From Succinatimonas sp. UBA7265 (lineage in GTDB: Bacteria; Pseudomonadota; Gammaproteobacteria; Enterobacterales; Succinivibrionaceae): DNA of 25,749 nt. Location of the stretch: NCBI GenBank assembly GCA_002473165.1, contig DKSD01000090.1, positions 1 to 25,749 of the forward strand, read 5' to 3'. Below are positions 1 through 8,143 of the stretch, in pieces; position 1 is the stretch's first letter, and each line of letters begins with the position of its first letter. The position numbers and the translations under genes were made by a program. Under the pieces are notes generated by a model. It was given only the letters and a program-made list of their open reading frames with translations. It was not told where the DNA came from and did no database searches.

Positions 1-1
1 T

Positions 2-601
2 GATCCATCCGCCGTAAAACACACCCTGGCAAAACGCGGTACCGGCGGCATGCACGAATTCCGCATCCCCAACGCCGAGATGCGCCAGTGCTTTGAGAAA
101 AACATCAAAGCCTATTACGATGACAAACAGGGGCCTTACGGCACTGCGGCGGCCGGATTCGTTTCCGGGCTGCTCAAGGGAGATCCGGCAGCTGCAAACA
201 CCGAACTCGACCTGCTGCTGCGCGGCTTCGTATCAATAAGGGACAGCGCGACGCGCGCTCCCAAAGAAAACTTTTACCAGGGTTTTATAAACGGCCTGTT
301 TGCCGCCGCGGGCGAAGCTTTGGTCTTTGAATACCGTTCAAACCGCGGGAGCGGCGACGGCTATGCCGATGTCCTGTTTAAATCCAAAGATCGCACCATC
401 GGCGTGGTGCTGGAGCTTAAGGCTATAAGTGATCAAGAATCTTTGGAACAGGCCGCTGATTTGGCGCTTGAACAGATCGACCAAAAAGATTACGCAGCAG
501 CGCTGAAAAACGCAACCACGAAAAAAATCTACGGCTACGGCATTGCTTTCTGCGGCAGGGAGTGCGTGATCTCGTTTAAAAAGCTGAATTCTCGAAAATG
601 A
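2..601 (+). CDS. PD-(D/E)XK nuclease-domain protein, C-terminal fragment (AAA-ATPase-like/DUF1703 type)
   Basis: The frame is open to the left edge, so only about 199 C-terminal residues are visible; the ATG at 50 is an internal Met. The fragment carries the linker typical of this family (an IPN-x-E-M-R stretch followed by a helical block). A nuclease-like core follows, with an Asp in GYADVLF and, about 15 residues on, a Glu-Leu-Lys (ELK) at the end of a beta strand. These fit the D...(D/E)XK metal site of the DUF1703 domain. Family members usually have an N-terminal AAA-like ATPase half, which would lie outside the window. They are common and often multicopy in gut anaerobes. Their role is not settled; defence or DNA processing is usually inferred. 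A hairpin follows the stop at once. I am confident of the family and not of the function. Confidence 0.8.
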   Translation, partial: DPSAVKHTLAKRGTGGMHEFRIPNAEMRQCFEKNIKAYYDDKQGPYGTAAAGFVSGLLKGDPAAANTELDLLLRGFVSIRDSATRAPKENFYQGFINGLFAAAGEALVFEYRSNRGSGDGYADVLFKSKDRTIGVVLELKAISDQESLEQAADLALEQIDQKDYAAALKNATTKKIYGYGIAFCGRECVISFKKLNSRK

Positions 602-619
602 AGCGCCCCTGGAATTCAA

Positions 620-651
620 AAGCCGGCGCTTTAAGGCGCCGGCTTGGTTTT
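620..651 (+). terminator. Bidirectional intrinsic terminator between convergent genes
   Basis: A perfect 10-bp inverted repeat (620-629 with 636-645) has a 6-nt loop. It is followed on the plus strand by GGTTTT and on the minus strand by TTTT. It sits between the nuclease-domain gene and the convergent YhcH-family gene, so it probably serves both. Confidence 0.75.
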
Positions 652-663
652 CCAGGCCAAAAA

Positions 664-1107
664 TCAGGCCGGAAGTTTCATCACGATCTTCACGAAATGC
701 TGCCGGTGCGCGGTGTGGGAGATCGGCTTGTGGGCGTCATGCGGGAACACGGCGTAGAACATGCCCTCTGAGATCAGCATGCTGTGCGAGGTCTCGCCTG
801 CATAGCGGCCGATATCCTTCTCAGCGCTGAAAGGAGTTGCCTCTTTCGTGTCCGCCAGATCTTTCCAGGCAACTTCCTCGCTGCCCTTGACGATGATCTG
901 CACGTCGATGTACTTGCGGTGCGCCTCAAAATTCCCCTCGGTCATCGGGATGGTGTCGCCCTCCTGGATGAAGAAGAACCCGCCGTCAAACTCCCAGCGG
1001 CCGGGCTGGTACTCGCCCTTGAGCGAATCTATCTTGTCCATGCCCGCTTTAAGATTGGGCAGCAGCGCGCTGTAGTCCTTAAGATGCGCAATTGAATCGA
1101 CGATCAT
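664..1107 (-). CDS. YhcH/YjgK/YiaL family protein
   Basis: The product is 147 residues, the usual family length. I chose the start at 1107 over the longer frame (to 1203) because AAGGAG lies 6 nt upstream (1114-1119), and the extra 32 residues are Cys/Arg-rich and unlike the family. The cupin-like (double-stranded beta-helix) signature is clear: FEAHRKYIDVQ at about 60-70 gives His63 and Asp68, and FPHDAHKP at about 121-128 gives two more His, candidate metal ligands. Relatives include YiaL (2,3-diketo-L-gulonate region), YhcH (sialic acid region) and EbgC. They are thought to act on sugars or sugar acids, perhaps as anomerases or isomerases. The gene is monocistronic here, divergent from a secreted-protein gene, and has no sugar pathway beside it, so its substrate cannot be read from context. 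Confidence 0.88.
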   Translation of the reverse strand: MIVDSIAHLKDYSALLPNLKAGMDKIDSLKGEYQPGRWEFDGGFFFIQEGDTIPMTEGNFEAHRKYIDVQIIVKGSEEVAWKDLADTKEATPFSAEKDIGRYAGETSHSMLISEGMFYAVFPHDAHKPISHTAHRQHFVKIVMKLPA

Positions 1108-1173
1108 GTAAAACTCCTTGTGTTTGCGTTTTGAATAACTGGTCGTGTTCTGACACTGAAACTTAACATTTAA

Positions 1174-1195
1174 GCGCGCAAAACAACATGCGCGC
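1174..1195. promoter_or_regulatory. Inverted repeat in the divergent promoter region
   Basis: GCGCGCA at 1174-1180 is perfectly repeated inverted as TGCGCGC at 1189-1195, with an A-rich 8-nt spacer. It lies in the 218-nt gap between the divergent starts at 1107 and 1326. It could be an operator or an RNA hairpin. I see no convincing -35/-10 pair for either gene. Confidence 0.3.
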
Positions 1196-1325
1196 GGCGT
1201 CATTATTGCGATCAGGGAGCAAAAAGCGTTGTTTAAAAAGCAGCGAAATCTAAGCGAACGCTAATTTTGCAAGCCTATGCTGTAGAAAAACCCGAAGGAT
1301 ACAAGCCATACGGAGATAACACAGC

Positions 1326-2000
1326 ATGATGAAAAAAACGATTTGTGCAACGGCAGCCGCGCTGGCCGCGGCGCTGGCGCTTACGGCCTTTGCCGCCGAC
1401 GAGAAACCTCAGAGCCAGCAGCCGCAGGCTTCAGCCCCCGCGCCTGACATCAAAGCCGATGTGCGCGATCTCAAAGAGGGGCCGCAGGAACAGCGGCCTG
1501 ATGTCCAAAACACCGATCCGCGCGAGGGGTACGCAGACTGCAACTGCCCGTGCCGCGGCGGAGACTACGCCCCTGATTTCAGGCGCGGCGACGCGGATGC
1601 CTGGCGCCGCGGCCCCGGCCCCGACGCATACGGCCCCCGCCACTTCCGCGATGATCATTTCTACCGCGATGAACCGCGCATGAGAGACGATCATCACGAT
1701 GATTACTACACCCGCGATGACCGTTACGAACGCGGCTTCAGGGATGATCCGCGCTACGGCGGCCGTTACGATCGCCCGCTCCCGCGCCGCGGCTATGACG
1801 ATGATTACAGCTACGCCCCGCGCCGCATGCGCGGCAGGGATGATTACAGCCCCCGCGGCTTACGCGATGACAGAGCCGATCGCGACGGGTATTTCCACGG
1901 CCCGCGCGAGTTCTCAGACCGCTATGACGCGCCGCGGCCTTACAGCGATCGCGATGTCGATCCGCGTTTAGACCGCTCCCGCGAGCGCAGCGATCGCTGA
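1326..2000 (+). CDS. Secreted Arg/Asp/Tyr-rich low-complexity protein
   Basis: I do not recognise a family. The product is 224 residues. It starts MMKK, has a hydrophobic Ala/Leu stretch and a plausible signal-peptidase site after AFA (about residue 23), so it is probably exported to the periplasm or surface. Residues 25-70 are Gln/Pro/Asp-rich. A small Cys cluster (CNCPC, near 72-76) follows. The last ~140 residues are dominated by Arg, Asp, Tyr, Gly and Pro, with at least six RDD tripeptides and repeated RY/DY pairs, giving a disordered polyampholyte. GGAG at 1312-1315 precedes two adjacent ATGs, and the first is taken. A strong terminator follows, so the gene is a single unit. Protein interaction, metal binding or envelope stress are all possible; none is shown. 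Simple amplification of RDD-type codons could explain the sequence. Confidence 0.72.
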   Translation: MMKKTICATAAALAAALALTAFAADEKPQSQQPQASAPAPDIKADVRDLKEGPQEQRPDVQNTDPREGYADCNCPCRGGDYAPDFRRGDADAWRRGPGPDAYGPRHFRDDHFYRDEPRMRDDHHDDYYTRDDRYERGFRDDPRYGGRYDRPLPRRGYDDDYSYAPRRMRGRDDYSPRGLRDDRADRDGYFHGPREFSDRYDAPRPYSDRDVDPRLDRSRERSDR

Positions 2001-2039
2001 GTCTCGCCCCTTCTCTGTTCCTAAGACGATTCCTCTTTT

Positions 2040-2069
2040 GGCAGCGCTCCGCGGCGCTGCCCTTTTTTT
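2040..2069 (+). terminator. Intrinsic terminator after the Arg/Asp-rich gene
   Basis: An 8-bp perfect stem (2040-2047 with 2054-2061) with a 6-nt loop is followed by C and seven T. It begins 39 nt after the stop codon at 2000. Confidence 0.85.
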
Positions 2070-2465
2070 CTTGTTCCGCGTACTGCTTGCCGATACCTCA
2101 AGAACCACGCATTCTTATGAAATTGCACTTCTTAATTTCATAAAAACAGAAATTTTTTTGCAACATGCATGTAAGATAAAATCTATGGCTTCCTATCCTC
2201 TGATTTTTGTATTTCTTTGTTAGTCCTTATAATTTTCTATTGAACACTAAAATCTCTAATTTGTTATTACATTCTGATTTTCAATTAGTTCATAGATATG
2301 AATAGTTCGTATATACAAACTGTTTGTGTGATTTTTCTCGTAATTCAGTATATTGAACTCAAATAAACATGCGCAAACTAACAGTTCACGAAATAAAAGC
2401 TAAATTTCTGAAAATTTTTACCCATACTGCAAACAGATTTCAAAGCAACACGAGGAGTTTGCAAT
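2070..2465 (+). promoter_or_regulatory. AT-rich 396-nt leader/promoter region of the ABC importer operon
   Basis: This is the most AT-rich stretch of the window and holds no credible gene; the short frames at 2038-2223 and 2369-2557 have no RBS or family signal. Visible elements: a 13-bp palindrome (ACAAAC-T-GTTTGT, 2315-2327); directly after it a CRP-like site (TGTGA-N6-TCGTA, 2327-2342), perfect in its left half and 3 of 5 in its right half; a TATATT hexamer at 2349-2354; and a smaller inverted repeat AACT-AAC-AGTT (2376-2386). The binding-protein gene starts at 2466 behind an AGGAG at 2453-2457. The start of transcription cannot be fixed from sequence alone. Confidence 0.5.
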
Positions 2466-3464
2466 ATGTTAAAAAAAGGAATGATCGTGCTGGCCTGCGC
2501 CATGGCTCTGTCCATGACTGCCGGAACCGCTATCTCCACTGCAGCCTGCGCTGCTGAATCGCCGTATGTATACGCCGGCGTCGGCAAAGACCGCACTCCG
2601 TGGTTTATCCGCCATGAGGAAGGCGTCAAACAGGGCGCCAAAGAGAATGGCGGCGAAGGCGTGTATTCAGCCGCTCCGACCGCTGATGAAGCGCAGCAGG
2701 TGCGCATCATTGAAGACTTTATCGCCAAGGGCGTGAACGCACTGCTCGTCGTACCAAACAACGCCAAGTCGCTGGAGCCTTCCTTCAAGAAAGCGCGTGA
2801 CAAAGGCATCGCCGTCGTCACTCAGGAATCTCCGCACCAGGTAAACGCCGACTTTGACGTTGAGATGCTCGATAACACCAAGTTCGGCGAGCTCATGATG
2901 GATGAGATGGTCAAATACTCCAAAGGCAAGGCCGGCAGCTACGCCATCTACGTCGGCTCGCTCACTGTTCCGGCTCACAACCACTGGGCTGACGCGGCCA
3001 TCGCCAGGCAGAAGGCCAAATATCCTAATCTGAAGTTCATCAACAAGTTCCCGGTTTCCGAGGACCGCAACGCCTCCCGCCAGACCGCTTTGGATCTGCT
3101 CAAGACCTACCCTGATCTCGTCGGCATCATCTGCATGGGCTCTGAAGGCGCCCCCGGCGTAGCCAAAGCCCTCAAAGAGAAGAAGCTGCGCGACAAGATC
3201 GTCGTTTTAGGCGTCACCACCCCGAATGTCGGCCGCAAGGACATTAAAGACGGTTACATCACCGAGGGACTGCTTTGGGATCCGGCTCAGGCCGCCCGCG
3301 TCCAGGCGTACGTCGCCAAGACGGTCTTAGACGGCAAAGCCTCTGAGATCAAAGACGGTTTTGAAGTTCCGGGCTTTGGCAAACCGGTCATCGACGGTAA
3401 CACCCTGATCTTTGACCAGCCGCTGCAGGTAACCAAAGAGAACGTCGACAAGCTCCACTTCTGA
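2466..3464 (+). CDS. Sugar ABC transporter periplasmic binding protein (LsrB/RhaS-like)
   Basis: The product is 332 residues with a signal peptide (MLKKG, hydrophobic core, cut near Ala-Cys-Ala-Ala at about 30-35). It then has the two-lobe type I periplasmic binding fold of the simple-sugar family. C-terminal features match LsrB/RhaS relatives: a TPNV-x-R segment, a GLLWDPAQA segment and an ending NVDKLHF close to NIGKYDF of LsrB. Compared by eye with E. coli LsrB, the ligand Asp/Gln pair before N-x-W is replaced by Ala/His (PAHNHW), and the Asp in the first-lobe loop is replaced by Glu (TQES). This argues against autoinducer-2 as ligand. It heads the operon with an ATPase, two permeases and DhaK/DhaL, so a small ketose or polyol-derived sugar is the likely cargo (inference). 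Confidence 0.9.
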   Translation: MLKKGMIVLACAMALSMTAGTAISTAACAAESPYVYAGVGKDRTPWFIRHEEGVKQGAKENGGEGVYSAAPTADEAQQVRIIEDFIAKGVNALLVVPNNAKSLEPSFKKARDKGIAVVTQESPHQVNADFDVEMLDNTKFGELMMDEMVKYSKGKAGSYAIYVGSLTVPAHNHWADAAIARQKAKYPNLKFINKFPVSEDRNASRQTALDLLKTYPDLVGIICMGSEGAPGVAKALKEKKLRDKIVVLGVTTPNVGRKDIKDGYITEGLLWDPAQAARVQAYVAKTVLDGKASEIKDGFEVPGFGKPVIDGNTLIFDQPLQVTKENVDKLHF

Positions 3465-3492
3465 TCCGGGGCAACCTGACTTTAATTGCGCT

Positions 3493-3519
3493 GATGCCGC
3501 CTTGGCGGCGGCATCTTTT
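3493..3519 (+). terminator. Attenuating hairpin between binding-protein and ATPase genes
   Basis: A perfect 9-bp stem (3493-3501 with 3507-3515) with a 5-nt loop is followed by TTTTCTTT. Placed 29 nt after the binding-protein stop, it should stabilise that mRNA end and let only part of the transcription continue. This is the usual way to make binding protein in excess over the membrane parts. Confidence 0.75.
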
Positions 3520-3536
3520 CTTTGGAGGAAACCTGC

Positions 3537-5024
3537 ATGTTTATTCAGGCACAGCAGATCACCAAACAATACGGAGGCGTAACCGCGCTTGATCACGTGG
3601 ATTTCGATGTCGAAAAAGGCGAAATCCACGGTCTGGTGGGTGTAAACGGCTGCGGCAAATCCACGCTGATGAAGATCATCGCTGGCGCCGAGCAACCCAC
3701 CTCAGGAAAGATCCTCATCGATGGTGTCCAAAAGCCGCCTTATGATCCGGCCCAGGCCATGCACTACGGCATCGGCATCATCTATCAGGATCTCTCCCTT
3801 TTCCCCAATTTCTCAGTCTTCGAAAACATCTGCATGACCAAGATCCTCTCCTCAGGGCAGAAGATCATCCGCTCGGGCAAATACCGCGCCGGCGTGCTGG
3901 AGGTTTTGGAAGAAATGGGCATAGAGCTCGATCTTGACGCGGAGCTTGGAGATCTCCCCATCGCCCGCCAGCAGCTCGTGGCCATCACCCGCGCCCTGTT
4001 CAACCGCAGCCGCCTCGTGATCTTAGACGAGCCCACGACTGCGCTCACCGGCTCTGAGATCTCCCATCTGTTCGGGATCTTAAGGAGGCTTAAAGAAAAA
4101 GGCGTCTCCTTCGTGTTCATCACTCACAAGATCCGCGAGCTCAAAGAAGTTTGCGATCGCATCACCGTTTTCCGCGACGGTCACCATGTTTGCACCCGCC
4201 GCAACAACGACTCACTGAATATTGCAGAGATCGAAGAGGCCATGCTTGGACACAGCCTGACCTACAAGGACTATCCTTCAAACGCCAAAGACGAGGTACT
4301 GCTCGAAGTCGAACACCTCTCAAAGAAAAACAATTTCCGCGATATTTCACTGACTCTCCATAAAGGCGAGATTCTTGGGATCGCGGGGCAGCTGGGTTCA
4401 GGGCGCACCGAACTTGCCAAAGCTTTGTTTGGCGCTGAACCTCCTGATGAAGGCAGTGTCATGGTCGAAGGCCAAAAAGCTGATGTATCTTCCATATCTT
4501 CATCAGTCAAAGCGGGTTTTGCCTATGTCCCTGAAGACCGTTTGGCTTTGGGGCTTGTGCTGGCACAGTCGATCCGCCGTAACGCCACGATCTGCTCTTT
4601 AAAAAAGCTTAGTAATTTCGCAGGATACCTGAATTTAAAACGCTACAAGGGACTGGCAAAAGAACTGCTCTCTGAGCTTTTGGTTAAATATGGCAAAATC
4701 TCTGATCCGATTTCCTCGCTTTCAGGAGGCAACCAGCAAAAAATTGTCATTGCCAAATGGCTAGCGGTAAATCCAAAGATCCTGATCCTCGACAGTCCAA
4801 CAGTTGGTATCGATGTTGGCGCTAAAAGCAGCATCTATGACACTGTCCACAAAAAGGCCGCAGAAGGAATGGGTTTCATTTTCATCTCAGATGAACTTCC
4901 TGAACTGCTGTCAAACTGCGATCGCATCGCGGTAATGTCCCACGGGCGCATCAGCGCTGTCCGCCCAGCCAAAAGCCTCTCCGCTGAAGAACTGCAGGCG
5001 CTCATTACCAAGCAGGAGGATTGA
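3537..5024 (+). CDS. Sugar ABC transporter ATP-binding protein (RbsA/LsrA/MglA type, double ABC)
   Basis: The product is 495 residues with two tandem ATPase domains, the normal length. The start at 3537 is set by GGAGG at 3524-3528, 8 nt upstream; an in-frame TTG at 3522 overlaps that site and is rejected. Domain 1 has Walker A GVNGCGKST (35-43), a degenerate signature (LPIARQQL in place of LSGGQ) and Walker B RLVILDEPTTAL. Domain 2 has a degenerate Walker A-like GQLGSGRTE, a good signature LSGGNQQK and Walker B-like ILILDSPTVGIDVGAK. This split of intact and degenerate sites is typical of the family. It powers the importer in this operon from the cytoplasmic face. Its stop codon (5022-5024) overlaps the next start (5024-5026). 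Confidence 0.93.
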   Translation: MFIQAQQITKQYGGVTALDHVDFDVEKGEIHGLVGVNGCGKSTLMKIIAGAEQPTSGKILIDGVQKPPYDPAQAMHYGIGIIYQDLSLFPNFSVFENICMTKILSSGQKIIRSGKYRAGVLEVLEEMGIELDLDAELGDLPIARQQLVAITRALFNRSRLVILDEPTTALTGSEISHLFGILRRLKEKGVSFVFITHKIRELKEVCDRITVFRDGHHVCTRRNNDSLNIAEIEEAMLGHSLTYKDYPSNAKDEVLLEVEHLSKKNNFRDISLTLHKGEILGIAGQLGSGRTELAKALFGAEPPDEGSVMVEGQKADVSSISSSVKAGFAYVPEDRLALGLVLAQSIRRNATICSLKKLSNFAGYLNLKRYKGLAKELLSELLVKYGKISDPISSLSGGNQQKIVIAKWLAVNPKILILDSPTVGIDVGAKSSIYDTVHKKAAEGMGFIFISDELPELLSNCDRIAVMSHGRISAVRPAKSLSAEELQALITKQED

Positions 5025-6034
5025 TGCTTACCAAAATTGTAAAATCGCGAGAGTTTTTCCTCGCCGTGTTCATCATCATCTTCGCCGCGCTGATCACGTC
5101 GGTGAACCCGAATTTCCTGACGCTTGAGAACATCGCCGATCTGCTCAAGTCTTACACGGTGCTGGGGATCTTCGCCTTAGGAGTGCTGCTGGTGCTGCTC
5201 TCCGGAGGCTTCGATCTCTCGTTCACCGCCATCGCCCAGGTGGCGCAGTACACGGTGGTGTATTTCTTCGTCGAATACGAAGTCGACAATGTATTTTTCG
5301 CGATCATCGCCACCATGGTAATCGGCTCGCTTTTAGGCTTTGTCAACGGCTTTGTCATCTATTACTACCGCATCACCGCCATCATCGTCACCATCGCCAC
5401 CAACAGCATCTACATCGGCTTCCTCTACGTGGTGACTGGCGGCGATCTGCTGTATGACATTCCCGAAAGCTTCTCGTTCCTCTCAGACACGAAGATCTTT
5501 CCGATGCTCAATGAAAGCGGCGCCGAAGTCGGCATCTGCGTGGGCACCGGTTTCTGGTTCCTGCTGTGCATCGCCCTGCACCTGTTTATCAAGCACACCG
5601 TGCTGGGGCGCAGCATCCTCGGTATCGGCGGCAACCAGCTCTCAGCGAAGCGCGCCGGCTTTAACATCCGCCGCACCACCATCTTTATCTACACTTTTGT
5701 CGGGGCGCTCGCCGGTTTTGCCAGCCTCATTCAGTGCGCAGTCTTTCAGTCAGTGGTACCCAACTCCATGGTCGGCCATGAGATGGATGTCATCGCGGCG
5801 GTGGTCTTAGGCGGCGCGGCGGTGACCGGCGGCCGCGGCAATGTGCTCGGAACTTTCCTGGGCGTGCTGCTCTTTGCCGTGCTTTCCAACGGCCTGACCT
5901 TAATGAAGATCTCCCCGTTCTATTATCAGATCTTCACCGGCGCCGTGATCCTGCTCTCCGTGTCGGTCAACGCCTTGCAGGAACTGCACCGCAGGCACTC
6001 GCAGATCAGGGTTCAGGTTCGGGAGGACAAGTAA
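5024..6034 (+). CDS. Sugar ABC transporter permease 1 (RbsC/LsrC family)
   Basis: The product is 336 residues with about 8-10 hydrophobic segments. The conserved LSGGFDLSF motif sits after the second segment. The cytoplasmic-loop signature GGAAVTGGRGNVLGT near residue 270 contacts the ATPase in this family. The ATG at 5024 overlaps the ATPase stop (TGATG) and has AGGAGG at 5014-5019, so translation is coupled; a TTG one codon earlier is too close to that site. Its partner permease follows with no gap, and the two should form the heterodimeric channel of the importer. Confidence 0.92.
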   Translation: MLTKIVKSREFFLAVFIIIFAALITSVNPNFLTLENIADLLKSYTVLGIFALGVLLVLLSGGFDLSFTAIAQVAQYTVVYFFVEYEVDNVFFAIIATMVIGSLLGFVNGFVIYYYRITAIIVTIATNSIYIGFLYVVTGGDLLYDIPESFSFLSDTKIFPMLNESGAEVGICVGTGFWFLLCIALHLFIKHTVLGRSILGIGGNQLSAKRAGFNIRRTTIFIYTFVGALAGFASLIQCAVFQSVVPNSMVGHEMDVIAAVVLGGAAVTGGRGNVLGTFLGVLLFAVLSNGLTLMKISPFYYQIFTGAVILLSVSVNALQELHRRHSQIRVQVREDK

Positions 6035-7051
6035 ATGACACAAGCTAATAATTCCTTTAAGATGCCGCGCGTCATCCGCGAGAACCTGGTCATCCTCGTG
6101 CTCATGGTGCTGGTGTTCCTGCTCATGTGGGCTTTAAACGGCAACGCGTTCATCTCCGCGGGCAACTTGAGCTCCATGGCTTATCAGGTGCCGATCCTCG
6201 GCCTGCTCTCGCTGGGCATGATGGTGGCGATGCTCTCAGGCGGCATCAACCTCTCCATCATCGCCACCGCCAACTTCAACGGCATCATGATCGCGGTGCT
6301 CATCCGCGCCATGGCCGGCGATGACATGATGTCCGCGCCGGGAACGGTCATCGCGCTGGCGCTTTTGGGCGCCATGGTATGCACGCTGCTCACCGGCGTG
6401 ATCAACGGCCTTTTCATCTCCCTTTTGAAGATCCCGGACATCCTCGTGACTTTGGGCACTATGAGCATCATTGGCGGCCTGAACGTGGCGCTGACCGGCG
6501 GCTACACCATCTCCGACTTCCCGCAGGCGGTGCTCGCGCTTGGCAACAGCACGGTGCTGGGCATCCCGAGCGCGCTTTTGATCTTTATCTTCGGCGCGGC
6601 CGTGGCCAGTTATTTCTTAAATCGCACCTGCTTTGGCCACCAGCTCTACATGATGGGCTCCAATCCGCAGGCGACCCGCTACTCCAACGTGAGCCTGGTG
6701 AAGGTGACGGTGCAGCAGTACCTGCTCTCCTCGTTCTTCTCGGTGCTCACGTCCCTGGTGATGATCGGCCAGCTCAATTCCGTCAAGGCCGATTACGCCG
6801 CCTCCTACCTGCTGGTGTCGATCCTGGCTGGCTTTTTGGGCAACGTTAACCCCTTCGGCGGCTTCGGCAAAGTCGCTGGCACCGTGATCGCCGTGATCAT
6901 CTTGCAGTTCATCTCTTCAGGGCTCAACCTGATGGGTGTCGACTCGTTCCTGATCACCGCGATGTGGGGGCTCATAATTTTGGTGGTGGTCATAGCCAAA
7001 GGCGAACTGCCGAGGATTAAAAAGATGCTGGGCTTAAACGGCAAGGCATAA
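6035..7051 (+). CDS. Sugar ABC transporter permease 2 (RbsC/LsrD family)
   Basis: The product is 338 residues and strongly hydrophobic. The family motif LSGGINLS lies near residue 65. The late loop AGFLGNVNPFGGFGKVAGT replaces the more usual GG...GGRGS signature kept by permease 1, so the two subunits are clearly diverged and probably face the ATPase asymmetrically. The ATG directly abuts the stop of permease 1 (6032-6034), with GGGAGG about 9 nt upstream inside that gene. After its stop there are 76 nt before dhaK. That gap has a TAAAAT hexamer (7091-7096) but no good -35, so I do not claim a second promoter. Confidence 0.92.
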   Translation: MTQANNSFKMPRVIRENLVILVLMVLVFLLMWALNGNAFISAGNLSSMAYQVPILGLLSLGMMVAMLSGGINLSIIATANFNGIMIAVLIRAMAGDDMMSAPGTVIALALLGAMVCTLLTGVINGLFISLLKIPDILVTLGTMSIIGGLNVALTGGYTISDFPQAVLALGNSTVLGIPSALLIFIFGAAVASYFLNRTCFGHQLYMMGSNPQATRYSNVSLVKVTVQQYLLSSFFSVLTSLVMIGQLNSVKADYAASYLLVSILAGFLGNVNPFGGFGKVAGTVIAVIILQFISSGLNLMGVDSFLITAMWGLIILVVVIAKGELPRIKKMLGLNGKA

Positions 7052-7127
7052 AACAAAAATTTCAGGTCCTGGGGCAAACCGGACCGTTGGTAAAATACTC
7101 ACAATACAGACAAATGAGGAGAACTCT

Positions 7128-8141
7128 ATGCAAAGACTGGTAAATGATCCCAAAAATTATGTGGATGAAATGCTTGCGGGCATCTACAAGGCCGCTCCGG
7201 AAGCAGTTGGACATGCAGGCGATGATCTGCGCTGCTATGTTTCAAAGCAGGTCAAAAAAGGAAAAGTCGCCCTCATTACCGGCGGCGGCTCCGGCCACCT
7301 GCCGCTGTTTTTAGGCTACGTCGGCCCAGGCATGCTTGACGGATGCGGAGTAGGCGGCGTGTTCCAGTCCCCGAGTCCGGATCAGATCCTCGCGATCACC
7401 AAAGAGGTCTCCCAAGGAGCCGGCGTGCTGTACATCTACGGCAACTACGGCGGCGACATTATGAACTTCGGCATGGCCAAAGACATGGCCGATATGGAAG
7501 ACATCGAAGTCCGCGAAGTAATCGCCGGCGAAGATGTGCTCTCCTCTCCCAAGGGCCATGAAGACAAACGCCGCGGCGTTGCAGGCATCTTCTACGTCTA
7601 TAAGATCGCAGGTGCCGCTGCTGACAGCATGCTGGGAATAGATGAGGTCGAAAGGCTGGCCCGCAAGGCCTGTGCCAATGTCAGAACCGTTGGCATGGCG
7701 CTTACCCCCTGCATCATCCCCGAGAAAGGCAAGGCCAATTTCTCAATTGAGCCGGGCAAGATGGAGATCGGGATGGGCATACACGGAGAACCGGGCATAA
7801 AAGTAGAAGATTTGGCGAAAGCTGACGACATCGTTGCTGAAATGATGAAACCGCTGCTTGAGGATCTTCCTTATGTCAAAGGCGATGAAGTCTCAGTGCT
7901 GATCAACGGTCTGGGCGCCACCCCCCGTGAAGAGCTTTACATCGTATACCGCAAGGTAGCGGAGATCCTCGAAGGCAAAGGCATCAAAGTCTTCAACAAC
8001 TATGTTGGCGAGTTTGCCACTTCCATGGACATGGCCGGCATGTCGATTTCTCTGTTCAAACTCGACAAAGAGCTCAAACACTACCTGTGCATGCCGTTTG
8101 AGACTCCTTTCCTGTCGCAGAAGCAACTCAAGGAGGATTGA
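7128..8141 (+). CDS. DhaK-type ketose kinase subunit (dihydroxyacetone kinase family)
   Basis: The product is 337 residues, the size of a stand-alone DhaK. The substrate-binding residues are all in place: GGGSGHLPLF gives His57, NYGGDIMNF gives Asp110, and GMGIHGEPG gives His219, the equivalent of the E. coli histidine that binds the ketone as a hemiaminal. In the family this subunit holds dihydroxyacetone or a related short ketose while DhaL delivers the phosphate. A good RBS (GAGGAG, 7117-7122) precedes the ATG. The gene follows a sugar ABC importer and leads straight into dhaL, so the imported compound is probably phosphorylated by this pair. Erythrulose-type C4 ketoses are as possible as dihydroxyacetone. 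Confidence 0.92.
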   Translation: MQRLVNDPKNYVDEMLAGIYKAAPEAVGHAGDDLRCYVSKQVKKGKVALITGGGSGHLPLFLGYVGPGMLDGCGVGGVFQSPSPDQILAITKEVSQGAGVLYIYGNYGGDIMNFGMAKDMADMEDIEVREVIAGEDVLSSPKGHEDKRRGVAGIFYVYKIAGAAADSMLGIDEVERLARKACANVRTVGMALTPCIIPEKGKANFSIEPGKMEIGMGIHGEPGIKVEDLAKADDIVAEMMKPLLEDLPYVKGDEVSVLINGLGATPREELYIVYRKVAEILEGKGIKVFNNYVGEFATSMDMAGMSISLFKLDKELKHYLCMPFETPFLSQKQLKED

Positions 8142-8143
8142 GC

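Noticed and set aside
2038..2557. Two short plus-strand frames (61 and 62 codons) in the AT-rich leader
   Set aside because: No RBS, no similarity that I recognise, and one overlaps the binding-protein gene start; better explained as untranslated leader.
7052..7127. Internal promoter before dhaK
   Set aside because: TAAAAT at 7091-7096 could be a -10, but no -35 stands at a workable distance and no terminator precedes it.
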